Assembly (NCBI RefSeq): GCF_004519315.1
Contig: NZ_SOZE01000017.1
Span: 1 to 64,000, forward strand
Direction: 5' to 3'
Length of the DNA: 64,000 nucleotides
Origin: Mucilaginibacter psychrotolerans
GTDB taxonomy: Bacteria > Bacteroidota > Bacteroidia > Sphingobacteriales > Sphingobacteriaceae
In this document: piece after piece, positions 1 through 9,275 of the stretch
Layout: every line of letters starts with the position of its first letter
How positions within the stretch are numbered: the first letter of the stretch is position 1
The notes under the pieces: generated by a model
What the model saw: only the letters and a program-made list of their open reading frames with translations
The model's database searches: none
What the model was told of the DNA's origin: nothing
Made by a program: the position numbers and the translations under genes

Positions 1-168
1 TAAAAGGCCGTCAGGTAAGATCAACCGGACAAGGGTTTCGTGTGGTGTTGGCAATGCTTTAGTATTCGTTTATCCTCCAGCAAAACAAATAAATTTTATC
101 CTATCCCCCAACTTTTAGGACACTCAGTAATAATAAGCGTACGCCGCCGTTGTTTACCGTTAATTGCT

Positions 169-987
169 ATGCAAAAATATTTCCATATTGTTATTGTTGT
201 GTGGCTGTTGGGCATGTGTTTATCCTGCAAAAAAGGGCAGGCACCCGCACCCGACGGCGGATCTATTATAGATAACGGCATTTACGGTGACTCGGTATTT
301 TACATACAAGCCAATGGCAATACCATTAAATCCTTAATTACAGATGCTGGGGACTATACCAGTGCACCCGATGGACTCCGGCTGGATGAGCGCACCGGCG
401 AAATAGACGTTAATTCGAGCGAAACCGGATTGAAGTATAAAGTAACGTTTTCCCCGGATAACGGTGCCGCTGCTATTACAAAAACAGTAATTATTTCAGG
501 CATCAATTACGAAGATAAAATATACAACCTGGCGAAAGGCGACAGTATTGCAGCGCCTATTTATAACGCCGACACAAAATTGGCGCTACCAGCGGGAAAC
601 AATAACACCTTCGACCAGGGGGGTGGGTGCAAAAAGGCCGGCATTGATGTAAACACCGCGAATGCCCGCATAAACCTAGCGGCATCGGTTCGTTCGCAGG
701 GGATAGATACGGGTGCTACGCAGCAGGTGAAATTGGCTTACCGCCTTACCGATGGAAGCCAAAGCTCGTTAAACGGCTTGGAAATGAAAGTGTATTTTTA
801 CCGCACGGCCAGTGAAATACCACAATATCTCACCGATTTACTAGCGGCAAGGAAAGCACAGGGTTTTAGTGTTACCTCGCAACAGGTTGCTGAGCATCCG
901 GCAGGCATCTCCTTATTCAGCATAGCCCGCGTTACCAGTAAACCGGTTAAGGCAAGGCCACCCTGTATCATTGTTGTGAGCCGCTAA
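169..987 (+). CDS. putative lipoprotein of unknown function
   Basis: This encodes about 272 residues. I chose the ATG at 169 because it begins a lipoprotein signal peptide with the lipobox CLSC and lipidated Cys20; the frame is open upstream to position 40, but that extension would bury the signal peptide. The mature part is rich in Gly, Asp and Thr and has two beta-rich segments with no motif I recognise. It probably sits on the outer or inner membrane facing the periplasm. It ends 26 nt before the TPR-CHAT gene on the same strand, so co-transcription is likely. Function unknown. Confidence 0.75.
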   Translation: MQKYFHIVIVVWLLGMCLSCKKGQAPAPDGGSIIDNGIYGDSVFYIQANGNTIKSLITDAGDYTSAPDGLRLDERTGEIDVNSSETGLKYKVTFSPDNGAAAITKTVIISGINYEDKIYNLAKGDSIAAPIYNADTKLALPAGNNNTFDQGGGCKKAGIDVNTANARINLAASVRSQGIDTGATQQVKLAYRLTDGSQSSLNGLEMKVYFYRTASEIPQYLTDLLAARKAQGFSVTSQQVAEHPAGISLFSIARVTSKPVKARPPCIIVVSR

Positions 988-1013
988 GCCGGGCATTTTG
1001 TCTATCTTTAAAC

Positions 1014-3797
1014 ATGTTTTTGAGGCATGTTTCTTACCGTTTTATCGCTGCTATCGGCCTTATACTGCCTGCAACTAATGCATTTTCGCAACAACCGGAT
1101 TACCGGAGTTTATTTAACCAAACAGAGCAACTTTCGCTGGAAGATGAGCCAGATGCTACTTTAAGCCGTAAAGTATTGCAGGGGTATGACCAGGTAATTT
1201 CCTTTTTAGCCAAAAGCAAAAAAGACCCTGGCCTAATGTTAAGGGCATGTGTTAATGCAGGGGCCTACCTGCAGGTATTAGGGCAGGAAAAAAATGCCGC
1301 CACCTATTTCCGAAAAGCATTTGCCTTACGTGCTGCCATGCCTGCTATACCCGATTCGGCTATTTATAAGCCGCTTGTGTACTGTGGCAACAGCTACTAC
1401 CGTTTGGATAGGCTCGATTCTGCAGCCTATTTTTATGATCGCGCAAAAACAATTGCTGAAAAGTACGCCCAACTGGCAGAAATTGAACGCCTGTACAATA
1501 CGCTCGGGGTTATGGCCTATGCCAGCGGTAATTACAGCAAAAGCATTATTTACTATGAAAAGGCGCTTGCCGTACTTAACAGCCACAAGCAAATTGATCA
1601 GGCCCTACTTGTGCCCTACAAAAGCAATCTGGCATCGGCTTACCGCAGGTTGAAAAGGTATAGCGAGGCGTTGGCCTTATATAAAAGCATTTTATCATAT
1701 CATATCGAAAGCGATAAGATCAATCACAATATCGGGTCGCTTTACCTGGCTATGGGTAATACCAAAGAGGCGCTTAATTATTTAAACAAAGTAGGCTATC
1801 AGGATATCCGCAAATTAAACGACCAGGGCAACGCCTACCTGCTACAAAGTGATACGGCTAAGGCTTTGGATTACCTTAAAAAGGCGACAGAACTCCATAA
1901 AAAGACTAACGGCAGGCATAAGAGCAGCGACTACGGAATTACGCTAAAATACCTGGGCGATTTGTACCTGCGGCAAAACCAATTTGTTAAAAGCCTGAAT
2001 TATTATCAACAGGCTATACAAAATTTACTGGTCGATTTTAATTCTGCCGATATTTACACTAACCCCAATAATTTTAATACGGTATTCAATATAACCGAAT
2101 TGCTGGGCGTATTGCAGGCAAAGGCCGAAGCATTTGATAAGATGTACCGCTATAACCGCCAGGTAAAAACATTGCAAGCGTCCCTTGATACTTATTTAGC
2201 ATTTTATAAATTGACCGGCCATATTGAACGCTTTTATGAAAGCGACGAGGCGAGGCTGGAAATTGGTGAGCGGAAATATGCCGCAAGGTTACGCCCTATT
2301 ACCATCTGTTTGGAATTATATAAACTCACGGGTAATGAAACATTTATCCGGAAAGCATTTTTCCTTGACGAAGAAAACAAGGCGAACACCTTATTCCTCG
2401 CGCTTAACGAGGCCAGCCTGCGGTTGAACAGCCATGTACCTGCTGCCCTGTTAAAAACAGAGACCGAATTAAAGCAAGCCATTACCCGGGCCTCTTTACG
2501 GGCGGCCCAGGAAACGGACAGTACGGCTATTACGCGCTTTAAGAGAGAGGTGAATGATTTGTCGTTAAAATTGATTGCGGTTCAGCAAAAAATCAACCAC
2601 GCTATAGGTGCCGGGCAATTTACTACCCCCGAACAGGAGGTGAATTTAAAAGCTCTTCAAAGTATTATACCGTCTTCGGCGGCGCTACTTTCTTACCATA
2701 TTGGCGAAAAAGAGTTATTGTGCTTTATTATTACCAAGGATGATTTTGACTTTGTAACCGTGCCATTAGCGGGAGATTATCAAACGCTTATTAAAAATTA
2801 CTACGAAAATGCGCAAGCCCGTGGGCGTAACAATTCGGCATTGCTGCAAGCCGACGGTAAAAAGTTGTACGGAAAATTGATAGGTCAGGTAAAAGGGTTT
2901 ATAGCCGGCAAAAAAAGTCTGATGATCATCCCCGATGGCCTGTTAAACTACCTGCCTTTTGAGGTTTTACCTGATGAGAGCGGAGAGCCGCTGCTAAACC
3001 AATATAGCATCAGTTACAATTATTCCTGCGCAATTTTGCAGCGTAGCAAACCTACCTCAACGGTGCAAAATGCGAGCAGGCTCAGCATGGCGCCTTTTAC
3101 GGAAGAACTTAGGACTATTAAGCAAGAATGCCAATTGCCGGCGCGGCTAAGGGCATCTGCGGCGGAAGTAGAAGCGGTTGGCGGCACCGTTTTTACGGGA
3201 CATTTAGCTACAAAAAAGAGGTTTCTAGAACTGGCCGGTAAATACAATATTATACACCTGGCCACACATGCTACCGCAAACGATGCGGACATAAAGCAAT
3301 CTTACATCAGTTTTTACCCGGAAAAACCCGATTCGGCTTTAAACTACAAGCTTTTTGAACCCGAGATTTATAATTTAAAGCTCGATAAAACCAATTTGGT
3401 TGTGCTAAGCGCGTGCGAGAGCGGTGCCGGACAGTTTGTTAAGGGCGAAGGAATAATGAGCTTATCGCGGGCGTTTTCGTATGCGGGTTGTGCAAATATC
3501 ATCCCATCGATGTGGAAAGCGGATGATGCAGCCACGGCTTACTTATCTGCAAAAATGGATCATTACATTGCAGAAGGGTTTACGCTAAGCCGCGCCTTAC
3601 AACAAGCCAAAATAGATTACCTGGATGATGATGCTATCTCACCGGCAAAAAAACAGCCGGGTTACTGGGCCAATATGCGGCTGATCGGTAATTTCCAGGA
3701 ATCGCCTGCCGGGCTCAATTGGTTATATATAGCCGGCTCGGGGCTGGTAATTTTAGGGTTACTTTTATTTATATCAAAAAAGAGGGGCTCCATTTGA
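1014..3797 (+). CDS. TPR-repeat CHAT-domain protein (caspase-like protease fold)
   Basis: This 927-residue protein starts with a signal peptide ending near AFSQ. Tetratricopeptide-type repeats fill roughly residues 60-350, a helical linker follows, and a CHAT domain occupies about residues 600-880. The expected His/Cys dyad is visible: His752 in HLATHA and Cys801 in LSACESG. A single membrane helix near the C-terminus (about 903-920) is followed by KKRG, which suggests membrane anchoring with the catalytic domain in the periplasm. CHAT domains are relatives of caspases and separases, often peptidases triggered through their TPR part. The substrate is unknown. The adjacent lipoprotein and ECF sigma/anti-sigma pair suggest an envelope signalling role, which is inference. 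Confidence 0.88.
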   Translation: MFLRHVSYRFIAAIGLILPATNAFSQQPDYRSLFNQTEQLSLEDEPDATLSRKVLQGYDQVISFLAKSKKDPGLMLRACVNAGAYLQVLGQEKNAATYFRKAFALRAAMPAIPDSAIYKPLVYCGNSYYRLDRLDSAAYFYDRAKTIAEKYAQLAEIERLYNTLGVMAYASGNYSKSIIYYEKALAVLNSHKQIDQALLVPYKSNLASAYRRLKRYSEALALYKSILSYHIESDKINHNIGSLYLAMGNTKEALNYLNKVGYQDIRKLNDQGNAYLLQSDTAKALDYLKKATELHKKTNGRHKSSDYGITLKYLGDLYLRQNQFVKSLNYYQQAIQNLLVDFNSADIYTNPNNFNTVFNITELLGVLQAKAEAFDKMYRYNRQVKTLQASLDTYLAFYKLTGHIERFYESDEARLEIGERKYAARLRPITICLELYKLTGNETFIRKAFFLDEENKANTLFLALNEASLRLNSHVPAALLKTETELKQAITRASLRAAQETDSTAITRFKREVNDLSLKLIAVQQKINHAIGAGQFTTPEQEVNLKALQSIIPSSAALLSYHIGEKELLCFIITKDDFDFVTVPLAGDYQTLIKNYYENAQARGRNNSALLQADGKKLYGKLIGQVKGFIAGKKSLMIIPDGLLNYLPFEVLPDESGEPLLNQYSISYNYSCAILQRSKPTSTVQNASRLSMAPFTEELRTIKQECQLPARLRASAAEVEAVGGTVFTGHLATKKRFLELAGKYNIIHLATHATANDADIKQSYISFYPEKPDSALNYKLFEPEIYNLKLDKTNLVVLSACESGAGQFVKGEGIMSLSRAFSYAGCANIIPSMWKADDAATAYLSAKMDHYIAEGFTLSRALQQAKIDYLDDDAISPAKKQPGYWANMRLIGNFQESPAGLNWLYIAGSGLVILGLLLFISKKRGSI

Positions 3798-3807
3798 GCC
3801 CCTCTTT
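3779..3807 (+). terminator. Rho-independent-type hairpin at the end of the CHAT gene
   Basis: A perfect 12-bp stem (3779-3790 with 3796-3807) has a 5-nt loop. The stop codon of the CHAT gene lies at the loop and start of the 3' arm. The stem ends in A and T runs, so it could also work for the converging minus-strand gene that ends at 3837. Confidence 0.75.
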
Positions 3808-3836
3808 GTATTGAATACTTAAGTTACAACCATTTA

Positions 3837-4637
3837 TTAATTATGGCCGCTTGGGTCATCGTTTCCGCCCTGGCTTGCATTATCGTCTGAGCCGTTATGC
3901 CCATGATGCTCTCCTTCAATTTCGTGCCCGCCTATGTTTCCTACGTTCGCCTTGATTTTATTGAACAGTGCCGTGTTGGAAGTACTTGATAGAACAACCG
4001 TACCCGATGTGGCGGTGGCCGCTGCAAGGTCTGCTAAGGTTACACCACTAAGTAATTTATTCAGGTGAAGGGTAAAGGTGGTTTTCAGATCGGTGGTGGC
4101 ATCAATCACAACATTAGTGATCTCGGTTTTTAACACCATTGCTTCGTTAACATCTAATTCAACCGGTACTGCGGTTCCATCAGCTTTAGTAAACGAGCCT
4201 TTTAACTGAAAAGGGATGCTATTGCCGGCCGGTGGCGCCAAAGCAAGTTTAACTTCAATTTCGCTATAATTGCCGGTATCTATTTTGGTAGGGAACAATG
4301 ATGGCGAAACTGCAAAAAGGTTAATGGTATTTGCGCCGGGTACTTCGATTTCAGTTTTTACGCCTGCTTTTTTAGCTTCAAATTGAAACTTGCTTACGTT
4401 GGCAGTACCTGATGTCCAGGTAATAATTGAACTTGTGGCGTTGGTGCCAACGCTGTTCATTACAGGGCCCGATGTGGAGGCAAGCACCATGGAAGCATTA
4501 TCTGCCTTAAGCCCAAAAGAAATCTGTGCAGCTGTTGACGGCGTTACGCCGCTATCTTTTTTACAGCCAAATGATCCGGTAACAACTGCTAATGCAACTA
4601 TTGCAAAATATACAGTACGAGTGTTTAAGTGTTTCAT
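3837..4637 (-). CDS. putative lipoprotein with His/Asp-rich tail
   Basis: This 266-residue protein has a signal peptide and lipobox (GSFGC, Cys25) followed by KKDSG. The body is Ser/Thr/Ala-rich and looks like beta-sandwich sequence, with segments such as VEVKLAL-type strands and a Leu-rich stretch near residues 190-205. The last 30 residues are a low-complexity HHGHN/SDDN tail rich in His, Asp, Gly and Asn, which could bind divalent metal. It lies downstream of the ECF sigma/anti-sigma pair on the same strand with an 83-nt gap, so it may be part of that regulon. I do not recognise the family. Confidence 0.75.
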   Translation of the reverse strand: MKHLNTRTVYFAIVALAVVTGSFGCKKDSGVTPSTAAQISFGLKADNASMVLASTSGPVMNSVGTNATSSIITWTSGTANVSKFQFEAKKAGVKTEIEVPGANTINLFAVSPSLFPTKIDTGNYSEIEVKLALAPPAGNSIPFQLKGSFTKADGTAVPVELDVNEAMVLKTEITNVVIDATTDLKTTFTLHLNKLLSGVTLADLAAATATSGTVVLSSTSNTALFNKIKANVGNIGGHEIEGEHHGHNGSDDNASQGGNDDPSGHN

Positions 4638-4720
4638 ATCTTATCGTTTTTTATACTTAGTATCCGCCGCGATTAAGATCGTAACCACTTTTTAATTTTT
4701 TTTTGAAAATAAATCCCGGT

Positions 4721-5494
4721 TTAATTACCGGGATCTTTTACGATGAGCAGTTTGAGCCGGAGCATAGTCCAATAGCTTACCTTACTGTGGTATAAGTGAC
4801 TTTTATTTTGGTAAATGCGCTGGAATATTGGTTCTGCCTTTGCTGGCTGATGGTTAGCCAAGTAACTCAGACCCTGGTAATATTCTGCGTCGTCAATATT
4901 GGTGTAGGTGCCGGGCTTAGCAGCCAAAACTGCATTAAAAGCTTTAATGGCCCCTGTAGCATTACCAGCGGCTAAATAAGCTTGCGCCGCAATAAAATGA
5001 TCGTTTATTACCGGGGATTTTGTGTTTTTATAAAGGCCGATGGTTTTTTGATAGTCGTTATCTGCAAATGCTTGTTCTATAGGTGATGCTGAGCTACCGC
5101 CCCTTTCAACACTCGTGCTATACGTTATGTATTTATCTTTATAAATGCCTTGAGGCGATACAGAGATAAATTCATAGCCGCCAAACGCTATTACGGCAAT
5201 TAACAACACGGCAGCCACCCGCATGAAATAACGAACCATGGAATAAATTTTTGCACCGCCAGGTTTAGCCCTGCTTACGCTAAATTCGTCCATCATCATA
5301 TGGTGCACACTGGCAACCTGGCTTGTTAAGCCATAATGTGCTATTGCCGACCGGGCAATTGATAAATTTTCCAGCTCGGTTTGCAAGGTTGTATCCTTAG
5401 CAAGCAATTCCTCAAACGTTGCCCGCTCCTTGCCGGCCAACTCACCATCAAGGTAAAGCATTAGCCGTTCATTCATTTCTTCGTTATTGTTCAT
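4721..5494 (-). CDS. anti-sigma-factor-like membrane protein with periplasmic TPRs
   Basis: From the ATG at 5494 this is about 257 residues; its start overlaps the end of the sigma factor gene by 11 nt, typical of translational coupling. The N-terminal cytoplasmic part begins NNNEEMNERLMLYLDGEL, the acidic helical arrangement common in anti-sigma and zinc-finger-like regulators, but no HxxxCxxC zinc motif is present. One transmembrane helix is seen at about residues 88-106. The periplasmic part contains TPR-like repeats with AAQAYLAAGNATGAIKAF. It probably binds and restrains the adjacent sigma factor and senses through its TPR domain; that role comes from context and architecture, not from a recognised domain. 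Confidence 0.75.
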   Translation of the reverse strand: MNNNEEMNERLMLYLDGELAGKERATFEELLAKDTTLQTELENLSIARSAIAHYGLTSQVASVHHMMMDEFSVSRAKPGGAKIYSMVRYFMRVAAVLLIAVIAFGGYEFISVSPQGIYKDKYITYSTSVERGGSSASPIEQAFADNDYQKTIGLYKNTKSPVINDHFIAAQAYLAAGNATGAIKAFNAVLAAKPGTYTNIDDAEYYQGLSYLANHQPAKAEPIFQRIYQNKSHLYHSKVSYWTMLRLKLLIVKDPGN

Positions 5495-6098
5495 ACGCCA
5501 ATGCACTTTTGAAACGCGTTGCAAGCCCGGGGTTAGCGGCCAGCATTTGTTCCAGGGTTTTTAAACATTTATATTTTTTATTGCGCAGCACCTGCTCGTT
5601 ATCATAATTCACCAGGGGTAAAATCTCTTTCATCGATAACCCCTCGTAGTAGTAAGCGGTCAGTATCCTTTTGCAGGCATCGCCCAATTTTTCAATTAAA
5701 CTATTCACCAAATTTTTAGCATCACGCTCAATTAAAAAGCTACTTACATCTCGTTCATCTACACCCCTTTCGCTTTCATACTTTTCCTCGCGCTGCGATG
5801 CCCGGTTCCGCTTCTTTAACTCGTTTAGCCATGCGTACTTATTTAAAGTGAACAGGAATGTTTTAATACTCGATTCGCCCCGGAATTTTTCTTTCCGCAC
5901 AATCTCGATAAAAGTTACGATCACCTCCTGGAAAATATCCTCCGCATCCTGCTCACTTCCCTGATTTTGCCGAATATGATTACTCAATACGGCAAAATAA
6001 CTGCGATACATAAAGCTAATGGCTTGGGTGCGCACATGCGGATTTTTAAGCGTCTCAATTAGCTCCTCACCGGAGAAATTCAACACGGCTTTCTTCAT
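5484..6098 (-). CDS. ECF-type RNA polymerase sigma factor
   Basis: The protein has 204 residues. Region 2 is visible at about residues 25-100, with the motif DAEDIFQEV for core binding and FRGESSIKTFLFTLNKY for -10 recognition. Region 4 lies at about 145-195 with GLSMKEILPLVNYDNEQVLRNKKYKC, a helix-turn-helix for -35 recognition. It overlaps the anti-sigma-like gene downstream, as ECF pairs usually do. The targets are unknown; the nearby lipoprotein and TPR-CHAT genes are reasonable candidates. Confidence 0.87.
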   Translation of the reverse strand: MKKAVLNFSGEELIETLKNPHVRTQAISFMYRSYFAVLSNHIRQNQGSEQDAEDIFQEVIVTFIEIVRKEKFRGESSIKTFLFTLNKYAWLNELKKRNRASQREEKYESERGVDERDVSSFLIERDAKNLVNSLIEKLGDACKRILTAYYYEGLSMKEILPLVNYDNEQVLRNKKYKCLKTLEQMLAANPGLATRFKSALAYEQ

Positions 6099-6201
6099 AT
6101 CGATATACGGTTATTAGTAAAAGCAGGGATTATTAACGTAACCAAAGTAACCAATATTTTTATGAACTATTTAGCTGGTATTACTGGAAAAAACATAAAG
6201 T

Positions 6202-6237
6202 AAAAGCCTCCCGGAAAATCAAATCCGGGAGGCTTTT
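6202..6237 (-). terminator. hairpin terminator after the 6256-6825 lipoprotein gene
   Basis: A perfect 14-bp GC-rich stem (6202-6215 with 6224-6237), with an 8-nt loop and flanking A and T runs, follows the stop codon of the minus-strand lipoprotein gene. It isolates that gene from the sigma factor gene downstream. Confidence 0.8.
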
Positions 6238-6255
6238 AAATAATAGATGAATGGC

Positions 6256-6825
6256 TTAGTTAGAAAACTTCACCAATGTTACGTGCGTATCCTCCGCCGG
6301 ATTAACGCTATCAACATACAAATTGGTAGTGGTTTTTTTGCTGATGAATAAATTTTTAGACAATAAACTCAATGGCTTTTTGGTTCCGAGCAAAATATTA
6401 AACCCATATGGAGAGTAGCCATAGGTTGGGATACCATAATAAAAACTGGCGGTTAAATAAAGCCATGTACCATTTGTTGTTTGCCCGTTGTTATCCACAA
6501 CAATAGCGCCCGACTTGTCAAACACAAATGTGTAACCATTGAATTTTGATGTGCTAACGGAAGTGCCTTCCCGGTAAGATGCTACCTTCCACTTACCAAG
6601 GGTTACAATAGAGGCAACCGGAAGCGAAGAAGTAACCGTATCTGTTACCGGGATGGTAGGCACCGATGGAACAGGTACTGGTGTTGTTACGGGTGTGCCA
6701 ACAGGTGTTTTTTTGTTGCTTGCCATAAAGCTAACCGGTGCAGACGGGTTAACTTTTGCTTCTTTTTGACAGCTAAAAAGTACGCAGGCGATCATAAATA
6801 CGGGAATAAAGAAGAGATTTTTCAT
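6256..6825 (-). CDS. putative lipoprotein, possibly lipocalin-like
   Basis: This 189-residue protein has a signal peptide and lipobox (VLFSC, Cys19). A Pro/Thr/Val-rich linker (about residues 38-68) follows, then a beta-rich domain with WKVASYREG and FVFDKSGAIVVDNNGQTTNGTW. That pattern resembles Bacteroidota lipocalin-like lipoproteins, in which a W-K-V start is followed by a strand that reports a formatted deviation. The family call is tentative. It stands alone between a terminator and a divergent promoter region. Confidence 0.7.
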   Translation of the reverse strand: MKNLFFIPVFMIACVLFSCQKEAKVNPSAPVSFMASNKKTPVGTPVTTPVPVPSVPTIPVTDTVTSSLPVASIVTLGKWKVASYREGTSVSTSKFNGYTFVFDKSGAIVVDNNGQTTNGTWLYLTASFYYGIPTYGYSPYGFNILLGTKKPLSLLSKNLFISKKTTTNLYVDSVNPAEDTHVTLVKFSN

Positions 6826-7102
6826 GTTACTGATTTTAGTTTATTTACCCATTTGTAATGCCCGGCAACGGAAATGTAACCGCAGGATAAATTAATTAGC
6901 GAAGAATTGTTGCTAACTCAAGCACTCGCCTCGAAAAGAACGTCTTAAGAATATTCTAATACAACTTTCCGTTGATTTGAATTTCGCTGACAGCATGTAT
7001 TTTAGTACAAATATGTTTTTATATTCATTATATTGTACAATAATGTATTACATTTGAGCTAATGCAAGTCTTTCCTTTTAAAATATACTTTAAACCTTCC
7101 TT

Positions 7103-7585
7103 GTGCTGAGAAAAATTACAACCCCTATTACCATGCCGCGATGGTGGCAAGACTTATTTTTGGCCGTTCCCCGCATTATTTGCGGTTACCTACTTACGGT
7201 TGTATTTGGATCTGATAAATTTGGGCTACCGTGGTCTTCCGCAGATAAAAACCTGGCACTTTTTGAGGTGGTATATTGGTTTCCGCAAGACGTTGCGGCA
7301 TATGGAGGCATATTTAAACTATTCCCCATATTCTTTGCATGGATGGGTGCCTTTAGTGAAGCATTCGGCGGGATATTACTTTTAATGGGGTTCCAAACCA
7401 GACTGGCCTCGTTTTTAATAGCTTGTACTATGCTGGTTGCCATTTTTATGCAACAACTGCAAAACGGAACCTGGAACATGTTGCCGGCAATGGGCTTTCT
7501 GTGGGTAGGTATTTATTCGATGATACTTGGCTCAGGAAGGTTTGGATTAGATTATTTATTCGCCAAAAGATATTTCAGAAAATGA
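7103..7585 (+). CDS. DoxX-family membrane protein
   Basis: This is an integral membrane protein with about four helices (roughly residues 15-35, 70-93, 98-120 and 125-145) and the DoxX-like pattern FAWMGAFSEAFGGILLLMGFQTR followed, after a short stretch, by a conserved WNMLPAMGF segment. It begins at a GTG at 7103 (160 residues) or, more conservatively, at the ATG at 7133 (150 residues). The next gene starts within its stop codon (ATGA overlap), so they form a two-gene operon. DoxX proteins are linked to thiol/redox balance or quinone reactions in some species. The role here is unknown. Confidence 0.8.
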   Translation: MLRKITTPITMPRWWQDLFLAVPRIICGYLLTVVFGSDKFGLPWSSADKNLALFEVVYWFPQDVAAYGGIFKLFPIFFAWMGAFSEAFGGILLLMGFQTRLASFLIACTMLVAIFMQQLQNGTWNMLPAMGFLWVGIYSMILGSGRFGLDYLFAKRYFRK

Positions 7586-7941
7586 GAAATAAAGTAATAG
7601 GTGCCTGTTTATTTATTGCACTTGCATCAAGCTGCGTGCAAAAAACGTATAAACGGACCGTGGTGTTTTTGCTAGATACCAAAGAGGTAAAGAACATTCA
7701 TAGTGTGGGTGTACGTGGCATTGATAAACCACTTTCGTGGGACTATGATAGACCATTACCCGCTTTAAAAAAGGACAGTACTTACAAAGACACCGTGAGC
7801 TTTTTTACGGGCTATAAGTTTACCGAAGTAAAATTTGTGATCAATGATCAATTTGAATTGAAAAACCAGCCCAACAGGCGGGTTTACTTTACGGATGGCG
7901 ATACTACCGTTTACCGGGCAGTTTTCAACCGCTCAAAATAA
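7582..7941 (+). CDS. small lipoprotein with a predicted beta-sandwich domain
   Basis: The ATG at 7582 overlaps the stop of the DoxX gene by 4 nt, which decides the start. The 119-residue product has a signal peptide and lipobox (LASSC, Cys18). The rest is one beta-rich domain with VGVRGIDKPLSWDYDRPL and VKFVINDQFELKNQPNRRV. This arrangement loosely resembles the glycogen-binding or CBM48-type fold, in which a strand pair frames a W-D-Y motif. That is a hint only. It is co-transcribed with the DoxX protein and is probably periplasm-facing. Confidence 0.72.
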   Translation: MRNKVIGACLFIALASSCVQKTYKRTVVFLLDTKEVKNIHSVGVRGIDKPLSWDYDRPLPALKKDSTYKDTVSFFTGYKFTEVKFVINDQFELKNQPNRRVYFTDGDTTVYRAVFNRSK

Positions 7942-7998
7942 ACTGCAAATTTTGTTGGAATAGAACATCACAACTAAAGCGAAAAAACACCAAAGAAA

Positions 7999-8283
7999 AT
8001 GATTGAAACCGGTAGTTTAAATATAGTGGATACAGACCGTATCATTGAAATGGCCTGGGAAGACCGTACTTCCTTTGATGCAATAAGGCTACAATTTGGC
8101 GTTACCGAACAGCAGGTGATTAAGTTGATGCGTAAAGAAATGAAAGCATCGAGTTTTAAACTTTGGCGCCAGCGTGTTCAGGGGCGGATAACCAAGCATC
8201 AAAAACTGGGCGAGTCATCCTTTAGATTTAAGTGCAGCTTGCAAAAGCAAATAAGCGGCAACAAGATCAGTAAAAGAAAATAA
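7999..8283 (+). CDS. DUF2805 / TIGR03643 family small protein
   Basis: This 94-residue basic protein has the conserved core of the DUF2805 family: IIEMAWEDRTSFDAIRLQFG, then EQQVIKLMRKEMKASSFKLWRQRV, then a short basic tail with a GR motif. The first half looks like a helix-turn-helix. The family has no known function but is commonly found near DASH-type cryptochrome genes in marine and soil bacteria, and one lies 2.7 kb downstream here (11029). Confidence 0.85.
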   Translation: MIETGSLNIVDTDRIIEMAWEDRTSFDAIRLQFGVTEQQVIKLMRKEMKASSFKLWRQRVQGRITKHQKLGESSFRFKCSLQKQISGNKISKRK

Positions 8284-8594
8284 CGTTTGCCCAACCCAAC
8301 AACAGCTTTAAAAACGCGACGATTTAATATGACATAGAGCCGCAAGGATATTCTTATTTGAGCTGCTGCTCCTAATTGAAACCGTGCCCTTTTTGCAGGA
8401 TAACACACATAAAACCGGGCAAAATTAAGTCCTGATTTTGCCTTCCCTGGAACTTATGAACCAGTGAATCCCCTGAATTCCTTACCGATTTGCCGTTTTC
8501 TTTCTCTTTGCAAGTCTATCCTTTTACTGTTCTCGTGCCATTTCACTGGTATAAGCCAATGAATTTATCCTATTGTAACCAAATATTAAACCCA
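8284..8594. other. intergenic region with no recognised feature
   Basis: No gene, strong hairpin or repeat is visible in these 311 bases. The frames are open only for short stretches that lack a credible start or composition. Confidence 0.5.
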
Positions 8595-8771
8595 ATGCAT
8601 AAAATTTCAAAAATTGAATTCGCCATACTGACTATGATCGTAGCCATCATATTCATTTCTGAGTATTACTACATCATTTTAAAAGACCATGACAGGGCCA
8701 TTTTTATTGGTTTGTGGCCACCTACAATGGTGGGATTGCTGATCTACTTTAACCTAAAAAAGACAAACTAA
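8595..8771 (+). CDS. small membrane protein (58 aa), unknown
   Basis: I chose the ATG at 8595, which gives MHKISKIEFAIL followed by two hydrophobic segments (about residues 9-27 and 35-52) separated by the polar EYYYIILKDHDRA. An upstream in-frame start at 8490 would add a 35-residue tail with no sense. It ends 1 nt before the next small gene, so the two are probably translated together. Confidence 0.55.
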   Translation: MHKISKIEFAILTMIVAIIFISEYYYIILKDHDRAIFIGLWPPTMVGLLIYFNLKKTN

Positions 8772-8772
8772 C

Positions 8773-8913
8773 ATGGAAAATCTCGATCTGATTATTCTTA
8801 CGCTAATCGTAACCGTATTATACGTTGGTTTTGCCTGGGGAATGTTTTTCGCCCAAAAGAAACAGCAGCACCAAAAAATCGAAAATCCTTTACAAACCAA
8901 CAATCACGTTTAA
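8773..8913 (+). CDS. small single-pass membrane protein (46 aa), unknown
   Basis: An ATG one base after the preceding stop opens a 46-residue frame, MENLDLIILTLIVTV..., with one transmembrane helix (about residues 5-26) and a polar basic tail (QKKQQHQK). The tight spacing (1 nt before, 11 nt after) to flanking small membrane genes suggests a real gene in a four-gene operon of small membrane proteins. Confidence 0.5.
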   Translation: MENLDLIILTLIVTVLYVGFAWGMFFAQKKQQHQKIENPLQTNNHV

Positions 8914-8924
8914 ACAAAAATTTT

Positions 8925-9275
8925 ATGCAAATACTTTCAATTTATGCTCAGGTCATTATTGCTATCTCCATTGTATATGTTTGGATTTTTCGCTATGATA
9001 ACATCGTTAAAGAGTTTGAACAATATGGCATCCCCAATCTGGTTCGAAATTTAGTTGGTGCCACCAAAATAGCCCTTTCCACACTGTTGATAACGGGTAT
9101 TTGGTACCCGGGTATTGTTTTAGTCCCGGCTATTTTAATGGGCGGGCTAATGCTGTGCGCACAGGCGGCGCATGCAAAGGTTAAAAATCCTTTGCTAAAG
9201 TTTATTCCTTCGGCTCTCTTATTTGTCCTGTGTTTATTTGTAGCCGGTGTTCATTCCGGGTTAATCAGATCATGA
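8925..9275 (+). CDS. DoxX-like small membrane protein
   Basis: This 116-residue protein has four predicted helices and the DoxX-like core EFEQYGIPNLVRNLVGATKIA, in which a short amphipathic segment (F-E-x-Y-G-I/L) precedes a Gly-rich helix. Its stop overlaps the start of the next gene, which shares the same F-E-x-Y-G motif, so the two are tandem paralogues. Confidence 0.7.
   Translation: MQILSIYAQVIIAISIVYVWIFRYDNIVKEFEQYGIPNLVRNLVGATKIALSTLLITGIWYPGIVLVPAILMGGLMLCAQAAHAKVKNPLLKFIPSALLFVLCLFVAGVHSGLIRS

Noticed and set aside
40..168. An N-terminal extension of the first lipoprotein
   Set aside because: The extension would place the signal peptide and lipobox inside the protein; the ATG at 169 starts a proper lipoprotein signal.
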